Of a DNA stretch of 5,442 bases, positions 1 to 5,442 are shown piece after piece. The notes under the pieces were generated by a model, which worked only from the letters and a program-made list of their open reading frames with translations, did not search any database and had not been told where the DNA came from. Source of the DNA: Pseudomonadota bacterium (GTDB taxonomy: Bacteria > Desulfobacterota > JADFVX01); assembly GCA_015222555.1 (NCBI GenBank), contig JADFVM010000190.1, positions 1 through 5,442 of the forward strand, read 5' to 3'. How positions within the stretch are numbered: the first letter of the stretch is position 1; every line of letters starts with the position of its first letter. The translations under genes and the position numbers were made by a program.

Positions 1-23
1 CAACGAAGCCGAGTGAAGCAGAT

Positions 24-83
24 GATTGCGGAATAAGGGGACAAACTGTCTGAGCAAAGCGAGTTTTTGTCCCCGCCGCAATC
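24..83. repeat. Nested imperfect inverted repeat (large stem-loop) in left intergenic region
   Basis: Seen directly: the outer arms GATTGCGG (24-31) and CCGCAATC (76-83) are perfectly complementary over 8 bp. The inner arms GGGGACAAA (37-45) and TTTGTCCCC (66-74) pair over 9 bp. The gap between inner and outer arms is 5 nt on the left and 1 nt on the right. The loop (46-65) has the GAGCAAAGCGAG-like composition common in extragenic palindromic elements. There is no clear U-tract after it. It could be an intergenic repeat copy or the structured 3' end of a transcript entering from the left. Copy number in the genome cannot be judged from this window. Confidence 0.6.
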
Positions 84-106
84 GGTTGCGTGAACGAGGG
101 TAGCCG

Positions 107-130
107 AAGGCCAAAGTTGTGGGCGGCCTT
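107..130. repeat. Short stem-loop, second of three
   Basis: AAGGCC (107-112) pairs with GGCCTT (125-130) around a 12-nt loop. It is only 6 bp and would be unremarkable alone. It sits between two stronger hairpins and seems to belong to the same structured non-coding element. Confidence 0.4.
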
Positions 131-137
131 TCTTTTG

Positions 138-171
138 CATACTTGTTCTTTGGCCGTCAAAGAAAAGTATG
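138..171. repeat. Strong 14-bp stem-loop, third of three; possible terminator or repeat element
   Basis: CATACTTGTTCTTTG (138-152) pairs with CAAAGAAAAGTATG (158-171) over 14 bp, with a single bulged G at 145 and a 5-nt loop GCCGT. A CTTTCTTTTG stretch precedes it and GATGACTTTT follows, so only four T residues lie near the 3' side, six bases after the stem. It could terminate a transcript from the left, or be one copy of a dispersed extragenic palindrome. The near-perfect symmetry makes the structure itself secure; its role is inferred. Confidence 0.6.
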
Positions 172-284
172 ATGACTTTTCAGCACTGACATTAAGGCAA
201 AACCTTTTTTCTGTAACCCCACCCAGAGGACGGGGATTTCTATGACTTCTTAAACAACCTTCACTAGATTGAGTGCCTCAAATT
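172..284. other. Upstream region of the radical SAM gene with no convincing promoter
   Basis: No ORF of note is present. Two weak structures are visible. The first is AAGG (194-197) with CCTT (203-206), followed by TTTT. The second is CCCC (217-220) with GGGG (232-235), in which a further CC/GG pair can form inside the arms. I found no properly spaced -35/-10 pair for the downstream gene. Confidence 0.35.
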
Positions 285-290
285 AGGGGA
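285..290 (+). promoter_or_regulatory. Shine-Dalgarno AGGGGA that fixes the start of the radical SAM gene
   Basis: AGGGGA lies 9 nt before ATG 300. An in-frame GTG at 273 would add nine residues but has no comparable purine-rich site, and the AGGGGA would then fall inside the coding sequence. The ATG at 300 is therefore preferred. Confidence 0.75.
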
Positions 291-299
291 AATTTGACT

Positions 300-1781
300 A
301 TGAAAAAAGGCAGGAAAATATATCTGATCCACCCCATGGGTGTCAACTGGATGCCCGGCGAAACGGACATCTCACGCATCGCCAACATCATGCCTCCCAT
401 CGGGCTTTGCAGCCTTGCTGCCTGGGTTGAAAAACATGGCCACCATGCGGCAATTCATGACTGTTATGCCTTTCCCCTGGAGGATGATAAAATCCTTTCC
501 CACATTGAATCAGATACACCTGACTTTGTAGGCATTACAACAACAACATCCAGCTTCCTTGACGGAATTCGTATCGCAAAAATGATAAAAGACAAAAATC
601 CGAATATCCCCGTGATTTTCGGTGGCGTTCACGTCACATCGATGCGCGAAGGACTTATGAAAGATTATCCTATCATCGATTATGGCGTTGTCGGTGAAGG
701 TGAAATCCCTCTCCTCTCGCTCATGGATGAAGACTATGGCTCCCTCAATGACGTGCCGGGCCTTCTCTACCGGGAGAATGACGAGATAAAATTTACCGGA
801 TACGGCAAAAAAAATCAGCTCCTTGACCTGGACAGCCTACCCTTTCCCGCCTATGGCAAACTGGAGGGATTTCCAAAGGCCTATAAACTGCCCATTTTTA
901 ATTATCCGAAATCTCCCAATGCAACGGTCGTCTCCAGCCGGGGGTGTCCCTACCAGTGTTCCTATTGTGATCGGTCAGTGTTCCAGCAGTCCTTCCGCTA
1001 TAACTCGGCTGAATACATGTTTGAACAGATTAAATATCTGAACCGAGAATACGGCGTAAGGCACATCAATTACTATGATGATCTTTTCACTCTGAAACGG
1101 TCGAGGGTAGTGGAATTCTGCAACAAAGTGATCGACAGCAAACTGGGAATCACCTTTAACTGCGCCGCCCGCTCGGAACATATCGATCTCGATCTTTTAA
1201 AATTAATGAAAAAGGCCGGATGCTGGATGATCAGCCTGGGCATAGAGACAGGTGATCCGGACCTTTTAACACTGCACAGGTCTAACTCGGATCTGGGCAT
1301 GATAAAGGAAAAGGTGGCCCTCATCAGAGAAGCTGGCATCAGAGTGAAGGGGCTCTTCATGGTGGGACTGCCGGGAGAGACGGAGCAGAGCATTGACAAA
1401 AGTATTAACTACGCATTATCACTCCCCCTGAACGACATAAACGTCGCCAAATTCACCCCCTTTCCGGGCTCACCCATCTATGACGAGATACACAAACACG
1501 GTTCTTTTAATGAAAACTGGGAATTAATGAACTGTACAAACTTTATGTTTATCCCCGATGGTTTTACAAAGGAACGGCTGGAAGAGCGGTTTCATGAATT
1601 TTACCGCCGACACTTCGAGCGCTTTCACATCCTCTTTGATTACGTTACAATGATCTGGCGATCTCCGAACAGCTGGTACCGCTTTCTTTTAAACCTTAAG
1701 GATTTCCTGAAAATAAAGGGTTCCTTTAAAAGCAAGGAGCCCCTGTCAAAAGATGCCGTCGTTAAAACGGCTGCAAAGTAG
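300..1781 (+). CDS. B12-binding-domain radical SAM enzyme (BchE/HpnJ-like class), 493 aa
   Basis: Seen: the N-terminal part (about residues 1-140) has the cobalamin-binding Rossmann-like pattern of this class, with MPPIGL near the start, FGGVHVT at 107-113 and VVGEGE at 130-135. The radical SAM core follows, with the [4Fe-4S] motif CPYQCSYC giving Cys216, Cys220 and Cys223 (CxxxCxxC). Later core elements are LMKKAGC (302-308), GIETGD (314-319) and FMVGLPGE (353-360), the usual core of B12-dependent radical SAM proteins. The tail from about residue 420 is rich in aromatic and basic residues. The canonical B12 motif DxHxxG is not visible: the equivalent place reads D54-C-Y56-A-F-P, without the lower-ligand histidine. 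Known of the family: members methylate, cyclise or rearrange lipids, tetrapyrroles and natural products. Substrate is not predictable here. The gene faces the lipoprotein operon tail to tail with a 41-bp gap and looks monocistronic in the window. A link to the dar genes beyond that operon is possible but unproven. Confidence 0.88.
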   Translation: MKKGRKIYLIHPMGVNWMPGETDISRIANIMPPIGLCSLAAWVEKHGHHAAIHDCYAFPLEDDKILSHIESDTPDFVGITTTTSSFLDGIRIAKMIKDKNPNIPVIFGGVHVTSMREGLMKDYPIIDYGVVGEGEIPLLSLMDEDYGSLNDVPGLLYRENDEIKFTGYGKKNQLLDLDSLPFPAYGKLEGFPKAYKLPIFNYPKSPNATVVSSRGCPYQCSYCDRSVFQQSFRYNSAEYMFEQIKYLNREYGVRHINYYDDLFTLKRSRVVEFCNKVIDSKLGITFNCAARSEHIDLDLLKLMKKAGCWMISLGIETGDPDLLTLHRSNSDLGMIKEKVALIREAGIRVKGLFMVGLPGETEQSIDKSINYALSLPLNDINVAKFTPFPGSPIYDEIHKHGSFNENWELMNCTNFMFIPDGFTKERLEERFHEFYRRHFERFHILFDYVTMIWRSPNSWYRFLLNLKDFLKIKGSFKSKEPLSKDAVVKTAAK

Positions 1782-1822
1782 ATGGCAGTTTATTTAAAAC
1801 CATCACCCTTTTCACTCATCCT

Positions 1823-2509
1823 TTAAATCTGATTTTTCACCTCTTTAACAAGGTCTTCGATCCCCTTGTTCAGAATATTGGTCCATGCCCGTGTGCCGGC
1901 AGCCTGCGTACTGAGTTGAGTAGAACTGTTAACTGACTTACCACCCTTTAGGCTGGCAATGTCACCTTTGAGATGAATGCTGGACTGGAAATTAAGCTTG
2001 GCTGCCCAGAAACCAAGGTTTATCCAGGACCAGAACTGCTCGATATTCGCCTCAATCGGTTTTGCGCTATTATAGCCGGCATCACCCGGCTCAAGCACCT
2101 GAAAACCTTTTTCCCTGAATGAACGCGTCAGCGCCTCCCTCGTCAGCATTTCAACAGTTCTACCCTCTGGCAGCAAAATATCACCTAATGCCTTGCCATA
2201 ACCATTCCGCTTCCTGGCAATGGCCCGCGAAGTAATGGCTTTATTATCAATCTCTCCGTTTTTCAGCGATGGAATTGAAGCTTCCGATGGTTTCAACTCA
2301 AAAACACGTGAATCAGTAACATTTGTTATCTTAACAACTGTACCCCCAGCTTGATTGCCTGGAACAGCCACCCTCACATCGATAATTCCCCTGTTCGTTG
2401 CACAGCCTGACATCAAGGCTATCAGAACAATGAGGCTTAAAATAATTTGAGATTTTGTAATTTTTAATCGTTTTTGATGATAACTTCTCATGGCTTTATT
2501 CAATTTCAT
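1823..2509 (-). CDS. YajG-like outer-membrane lipoprotein, 228 aa
   Basis: Seen: a basic N-region, a hydrophobic stretch (residues about 22-33) and the lipobox MSGC put the acylated cysteine at Cys36. Ala at +2 fits sorting to the outer membrane. The mature part is 193 aa. It has a strongly polar segment, SLKNGEIDNKAITSRAIARK (81-100), then NGYGKALGDILLPEGRT (102-118), a helix-like segment ending in EKGFQVLEPGD, and an aromatic stretch (IEQFWSWINLGFW). I recognise this from conserved proteobacterial lipoproteins often labelled 'flagellar biosynthesis protein' or YajG family; the flagellar label has no support here. The start is set by AAGGGAG (2523-2517), 7 nt before the ATG. Met7 is a weaker alternative that would shorten the unusually long N-region. 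The gene lies 34 nt downstream of the barrel gene, so the two are probably cotranscribed. The molecular role is unknown. Confidence 0.85.
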   Translation of the reverse strand: MKLNKAMRSYHQKRLKITKSQIILSLIVLIALMSGCATNRGIIDVRVAVPGNQAGGTVVKITNVTDSRVFELKPSEASIPSLKNGEIDNKAITSRAIARKRNGYGKALGDILLPEGRTVEMLTREALTRSFREKGFQVLEPGDAGYNSAKPIEANIEQFWSWINLGFWAAKLNFQSSIHLKGDIASLKGGKSVNSSTQLSTQAAGTRAWTNILNKGIEDLVKEVKNQI

Positions 2510-2543
2510 TTTTCGACTCCCTTCTGTTTCATAATTAATAGCA

Positions 2544-3155
2544 TCAGAAAACAGCGTAAAAACTTACCACCACATCGACGGGCCTTACTTTTTCCATTTT
2601 GCTTGTCGTTGCAGTAAGCTTCTTTTCCAGTTCGACTTCAGACTTATCAAATCCTATTTCAAAACCAAAGCCTACAGCTTTTTTTCTTAAAAATTCGACG
2701 CCGATAGCACCTAATAAACCGGGATCAGAACCTTCCACGTAATCACCGGAAGCGATCTGATGGGAAACACCTACCTTCACATAGGGTGATACATTGGATT
2801 TCGGTAAAAAAGTGAACCCCACATTCAAATTGATTGGTAAGCCGAAATGAGAGGCATCACCCATAATCAGCATCATCGGGCCCATACCGCCCCCCACTCG
2901 AAATCCGCTATCAAATTGCAGATAGGGATTGAAAGAAAGTCCAACGGGAAGGGATGATGAATCCTCGACAAGGTAGCCCTCCTTTTCCAAGTTGTTTTCG
3001 TAAATATCAGCAATTTCGTCAAATCCACCGGCATAGCCAAGGCCTACGGGAAAGCGCCATTCACCTGCATTTGCCGGTCTGGCAATTACAACAAAAGAAA
3101 GCATTATTAGCGGATAAACCAGGCTCACCTTCAGAATTTTCTTCACTCTCAGCAT
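2544..3155 (-). CDS. Small outer-membrane beta-barrel protein, 203 aa, function unknown
   Basis: Seen: a signal peptide with basic N-region (LRVKKILK), a hydrophobic core and an Ala-Asn-Ala cleavage site after residue 30. This leaves a mature protein of about 173 aa. The mature part alternates polar and hydrophobic residues in strand-like blocks, for example FRVGGGMGPMMLIMGD, LPINLNVGFTFLP, VSPYVKVGVSH and the ending VDVVVSFYAVF. It closes on a C-terminal Phe, the usual signal for barrel assembly, and has no cysteine. The length suits an eight-strand barrel of the OmpW/OmpA-barrel type, but I cannot assign a named family. A strong GGAGGAG (3170-3164) lies 8 nt before the ATG. It is the first gene of the minus-strand operon under the promoter at 3260-3233, followed by the lipoprotein gene. 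Both products are expected in the outer membrane, which suggests a shared envelope role. Confidence 0.82.
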   Translation of the reverse strand: MLRVKKILKVSLVYPLIMLSFVVIARPANAGEWRFPVGLGYAGGFDEIADIYENNLEKEGYLVEDSSSLPVGLSFNPYLQFDSGFRVGGGMGPMMLIMGDASHFGLPINLNVGFTFLPKSNVSPYVKVGVSHQIASGDYVEGSDPGLLGAIGVEFLRKKAVGFGFEIGFDKSEVELEKKLTATTSKMEKVRPVDVVVSFYAVF

Positions 3156-3232
3156 TACTATTTCTCCTCCTTTACATATTTACATTTTAATGACTAAAAC
3201 AGATGTTCATAGAAAATCAATCAAGGAGCGTA

Positions 3233-3260
3233 ATTATATCAGCAAATAGTTACCAGTCAA
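3233..3260 (-). promoter_or_regulatory. Sigma-70-type promoter for the barrel-lipoprotein operon
   Basis: On the minus strand TTGACT (3260-3255) and a perfect TATAAT (3238-3233) are separated by 16 nt. This is five of six and six of six consensus bases. Transcription would start near 3226, giving a leader of about 70 nt before the ATG at 3155. It is the best promoter match in the window and suggests substantial constitutive expression. Confidence 0.75.
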
Positions 3261-3267
3261 GGGAAAG

Positions 3268-3293
3268 AGAGATTTTGAATCTTAAAATCCTCT
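3268..3293. promoter_or_regulatory. Inverted repeat between the divergent promoters; candidate operator
   Basis: GATTTT (3271-3276) and AAAATC (3284-3289) pair around a 7-nt centre. AGA (3268-3270) and TCT (3291-3293) extend the symmetry if C3290 is skipped. It lies between the -35 boxes of the two divergent promoters, where a shared regulator could act on both. It is AT-rich and short, so chance is a real alternative. Confidence 0.3.
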
Positions 3294-3321
3294 TGCCTTT
3301 AGACCTGCAATTCAGTATATT
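3293..3321 (+). promoter_or_regulatory. Candidate sigma-70-type promoter for darA-darB
   Basis: TTGCCT (3293-3298) and TATATT (3316-3321) are separated by the optimal 17 nt. They match four and five of six consensus bases. Transcription would start near 3328, leaving a leader of about 83 nt that contains the terminator-like hairpin before darA. It is weaker than the opposing promoter. Confidence 0.5.
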
Positions 3322-3376
3322 CAAAGACTGGTTTTTTTCTGCTGTAGGGCCTTCTTTTCAACAGGAATCTTAATAG

Positions 3377-3407
3377 AGACAAATCTCAAGGATTTGTCTA
3401 TTTTTTT
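3377..3407 (+). terminator. Intrinsic-terminator-like hairpin in the darA leader (possible attenuator)
   Basis: AGACAAATC (3377-3385) and GATTTGTCT (3391-3399) form a perfect 9-bp stem with loop TCAAG. They are followed by A and then seven T residues (3401-3407). The stem has only three G-C pairs, so it may be a leaky terminator. The reverse strand lacks a T-tract, so it is directional towards darA. No + strand gene lies between 1781 and 3411 that would need this terminator. It therefore either attenuates darA or ends a short leader RNA starting near 3328. The only Shine-Dalgarno-like AAGG (3388-3391) sits across the loop and 3' arm. Confidence 0.6.
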
Positions 3408-3410
3408 AAA

Positions 3411-4355
3411 TTGAAGCGCATTCTGGTTTTACATTATTCCCAAACAGGTCAGTTAACAAGGGCCGTTCAATCCATGATATCCCCTCTTGAAAACGCTAAG
3501 GATGTCGAGATTGTCTGGCAGAATCTTGAACCCAAAAAACCTTATCCCTTTCCCTGGCCTATCCTGGGGTTTTTTGATATTTTCCCGGAATGTGTCTATA
3601 TGGATCCACCCGAAATGCAAGCGGTTCAATTTGATGCGGACAGTCAGTTTGACCTCGTCATTCTTGCCTATCAGGTATGGTTTCTCTCTCCCTCACTGCC
3701 TATAACGGGATTCCTTAAATCCGCTGAGGCACGGGTACTCAAAGACAAACCGGTGATCACATTCATAGCCTGTCGGGGAATGTGGTTAAGCGCCCAGGAA
3801 AAGATCAAGGGCATGCTTAATTCTATTGGAGCCAGGCTTATTGACAATGCCGTGCTGGTGGACCAGGGCCCGCCCTGGGCAACCTTTGTTACCACACCAC
3901 GCTGGCTGTTGACAGGTAATAAAAAAGGTTTCTGGGGTATTTTCCCTCCTGCCGGCGTAGCGGCCGATGATATCAGGGGAGCTTCGCGGTTTGGACGCGC
4001 CATCGCCGATTCACTCATAAAACTGGAGACGGAGAAGGACTCCTCTTTATTAAAAGGATTAGGTGCCGTAAAGGTCAACCCCAGGTACATTGCAGGTGAG
4101 AAAATTGCACACAGAAGTTTTTTTATCTGGGGCAAGCTTTTCAGAGCAATCGGCCGGACAGGCCATCCATTAAGACGATTTCTGCTCATCGTCTACATAG
4201 TTTTTTTAATTACGATGATTTTAACGGTCATGCCTCTTGGCGTTATTCTCAGGGCAATACTAAAACCTTTTATAAAGGAAAAGCTTGAGAATCAGGTTAA
4301 AGAGTTTGAAAAACCGTCAGGCTCATCGACGGAGCGGATGGCACAGTACATTTAA
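3411..4355 (+). CDS. darA: DarA-type dialkylresorcinol-forming enzyme (flavodoxin-like aromatase), 314 aa
   Basis: Seen: it opens with MKRILVLHYSQTGQLT. A beta strand runs into a phosphate-binding-type loop, S10-Q-T-G-Q14, as in flavodoxin-fold proteins. The second FMN-site-like segment is AYQVWFLSPSLPITGFL (86-102). Other striking segments are the aromatic/proline-rich PFPWPILGFFDIFPE, ACRGMW (120-125) and a PPAGVAADDIRG block from about residue 179. A hydrophobic stretch at about 257-280, followed by a basic and amphipathic tail, predicts a C-terminal membrane anchor. Known of the family: DarA acts with the ketosynthase DarB, and is described as the aromatase that turns the cyclohexanedione into a 2,5-dialkylresorcinol. 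The immediate darB neighbour supports the call. The start is TTG: no in-frame ATG or GTG precedes it, and homologues begin at this point as I recall them. The nearest AAGG is 19 nt away, so initiation is probably weak or regulated. Confidence 0.82.
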   Translation: MKRILVLHYSQTGQLTRAVQSMISPLENAKDVEIVWQNLEPKKPYPFPWPILGFFDIFPECVYMDPPEMQAVQFDADSQFDLVILAYQVWFLSPSLPITGFLKSAEARVLKDKPVITFIACRGMWLSAQEKIKGMLNSIGARLIDNAVLVDQGPPWATFVTTPRWLLTGNKKGFWGIFPPAGVAADDIRGASRFGRAIADSLIKLETEKDSSLLKGLGAVKVNPRYIAGEKIAHRSFFIWGKLFRAIGRTGHPLRRFLLIVYIVFLITMILTVMPLGVILRAILKPFIKEKLENQVKEFEKPSGSSTERMAQYI

Positions 4356-4413
4356 TCTGATCTATATTAAGGACTACAAGCAGGTCACTAGAATTTCAAT
4401 TTAAGGGATCCGA

Positions 4414-5442
4414 ATGAATAACAGGGTGTACATAAATTATATTTCCAGTTTTCTGCCTAACGCCCCCGTTGACAACGAGCATATCGAAGATGTCCTGGGC
4501 ATGGTGGATGGCAAAAGATCACGTTCCTGCAAAATCGTTCTTAAAAACAACGGAATTAAGGCACGTCATTATGCCGTCGATCCTGTGACAGGCAAGTTCA
4601 CACACAACAACGCGAAGATGACATCACAGGCAGTAACCACCCTTTTAGAAAAAAGTGGCAAGACATTGGAAGAAATTGACTGCCTGGCCTGCGGCACATC
4701 GAGTCCTGATCAAATTCAACCGGCCCACGGCCATATGGTTCAGGGTGAGCTAAAGCTTCCACCCTGCGAAGTTGTCACAACGGCAGGGGTATGCATCTCA
4801 GGCATGTCGGCCATGAAATATGCCTACATGAGCGTAGCATCGGGATTATCCAAGCATGCTGTTGCCACCGGTTCGGAATTTGTATCCAGCTGCATGAAAG
4901 CTTCAAACTTCGAGACAGAAACTGAGGCACAGGTCAATTCGCTGAAGAAAAAATCTTCCCTCGCCTTTGAAAAGGATTTCCTGCGCTGGATGTTATCTGA
5001 CGGCGCGGCGGCCGCCCTGATCACAGATCAACCCAACAATGACGGACTGACGCTTGCTATCGACTGGATTGAAAACATCTCCTATTCCGGCGACCTGCCT
5101 GTCTGTATGTATGCAGGAGGCGTCAAAAAAGATGACGGCAGCTTTCAGGGAATGAGAGAAGTTGATGATCCCTACGTCATTCTCAAAGAACATTACCTTT
5201 CCCTGAAGCAGGATGCCCGAATTCTCGAAAAACATATCATGCCTCAATCAGCTGTGGCTCTTGCTTCAATCGTTAACAAGCGTAATTTTAACGTCGATGA
5301 CATTACCTGGTTTTTACCACACTATTCTTCCCAGTTTTTTCGTCCCAGGCTTCATGATGCACTGGTTGAAAAAGGTGTGGGAATTCCCTATGAGAAATGG
5401 TTTACCAATCTCCATGACAAGGGAAATGTTGGCGCTGCGTCA
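4414..5442 (+). CDS. darB: DarB-type FabH-like ketosynthase/cyclase, partial (343 codons, runs off the right end)
   Basis: The frame is open from ATG 4414 to the last base, so the C-terminus is missing. The start is backed by TAAGGGA (4402-4408) close upstream, 58 nt after darA. Seen: the thiolase fold of beta-ketoacyl-ACP synthase III, with nucleophile Cys127 in TTAGVCISGM, His303 in LPHYSS and Asn338 in GNVGAAS. The complete Cys-His-Asn triad indicates an active condensing enzyme. The acyl pocket region includes CGTSSPDQIQPAHGHMVQ (93-110). Known of the family: DarB joins two beta-keto acyl thioesters and cyclises them to a cyclohexanedione, which DarA then aromatises. Typical length is about 370-380 aa, so probably only some 30 residues are lost. 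Plain FabH is the main alternative; the adjacent darA argues against it. It is very likely cotranscribed with darA, and acyl carrier and chain-supplying genes may follow outside the window. Confidence 0.85.
   Translation, partial: MNNRVYINYISSFLPNAPVDNEHIEDVLGMVDGKRSRSCKIVLKNNGIKARHYAVDPVTGKFTHNNAKMTSQAVTTLLEKSGKTLEEIDCLACGTSSPDQIQPAHGHMVQGELKLPPCEVVTTAGVCISGMSAMKYAYMSVASGLSKHAVATGSEFVSSCMKASNFETETEAQVNSLKKKSSLAFEKDFLRWMLSDGAAAALITDQPNNDGLTLAIDWIENISYSGDLPVCMYAGGVKKDDGSFQGMREVDDPYVILKEHYLSLKQDARILEKHIMPQSAVALASIVNKRNFNVDDITWFLPHYSSQFFRPRLHDALVEKGVGIPYEKWFTNLHDKGNVGAAS

Noticed and set aside
1..36. Frame 1 is open from the window edge to TAA at 34-36, possibly the tail of an upstream gene
   Set aside because: Twelve codons at a window edge inside a repeat-like region carry no coding evidence.
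186..191. CTGACA as a -35 box for the radical SAM gene
   Set aside because: No -10-like hexamer lies 16-19 nt downstream.
273..299. GTG at 273 as start of the radical SAM gene
   Set aside because: It adds only nine residues and has no ribosome-binding site, while AGGGGA is well placed for ATG 300.
1073..1399. 108-codon minus-strand frame opposite the radical SAM core
   Set aside because: It overlaps conserved core motifs of the real gene on the other strand.
1781..1810. GATGG/CCATC inverted repeat with a short T-run between the convergent genes, as a terminator
   Set aside because: It has a five-pair stem with a 14-nt loop and only four T residues, so it is too weak to call.
2954..3190. 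78-codon + strand frame opposite the barrel gene start
   Set aside because: It is antisense to the signal peptide and ribosome-binding site of a supported gene, with no protein features of its own.
3394..3414. Six-codon TTG leader peptide ending in TGA that overlaps the darA start
   Set aside because: The AAGG is too close to its start, and it lacks any informative residue run such as those of classical attenuator peptides.
3671..4189. 172-codon minus-strand frame opposite darA
   Set aside because: It is the shadow of a well-supported gene, with no ribosome-binding evidence or recognisable protein features.
4824..5247. Two minus-strand frames (66 and 84 codons) opposite darB
   Set aside because: They overlap each other and lie opposite an intact ketosynthase frame.

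Overview
The window carries five protein-coding genes in three transcription units, plus a non-coding, hairpin-rich left edge. Gene families and base composition suggest a Gram-negative bacterium: there is a lipobox lipoprotein, an outer-membrane barrel with a signal peptide, and DarA/DarB-type enzymes. A deltaproteobacterium (Desulfobacterota-like) is my best guess from the general look of the proteins. It is an inference, because no rRNA or other taxonomic marker is present.

Layout. Positions 1-272 hold no supported gene. Three successive stem-loops between 24 and 171 look like an intergenic repeat or terminator-type element. A cobalamin-binding radical SAM enzyme follows on the + strand (ATG at 300, stop at 1781). 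It converges on a two-gene minus-strand operon made of an outer-membrane beta-barrel protein (3155 to 2544) and a YajG-like outer-membrane lipoprotein (2509 to 1823). The operon has a near-consensus sigma-70 promoter at 3260-3233. A 255-bp divergent intergenic region separates it from a + strand pair, darA (3411-4355) and darB (4414 to beyond the window end). The darB frame is open to the last base, with its catalytic Cys, His and Asn all visible.

Function. DarA (flavodoxin-fold aromatase type) and DarB (FabH-like ketosynthase/cyclase type) are the two signature enzymes of 2,5-dialkylresorcinol/cyclohexanedione formation, in which two acyl chains are joined and cyclised. The same chemistry feeds flexirubin and aryl-polyene-type pigments in other bacteria. 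The right edge is therefore probably the start of a larger lipid or pigment cluster. The radical SAM enzyme and the envelope-protein pair may be linked to it or may be mere neighbours; the sequence does not decide.

Regulation is the most unusual part. darA starts at TTG without a well-spaced Shine-Dalgarno. Directly before it sits a perfect 9-bp hairpin followed by seven T residues. That is an intrinsic-terminator shape in the leader of a gene whose candidate promoter lies only about 80 nt upstream, which suggests attenuation or a short leader RNA.
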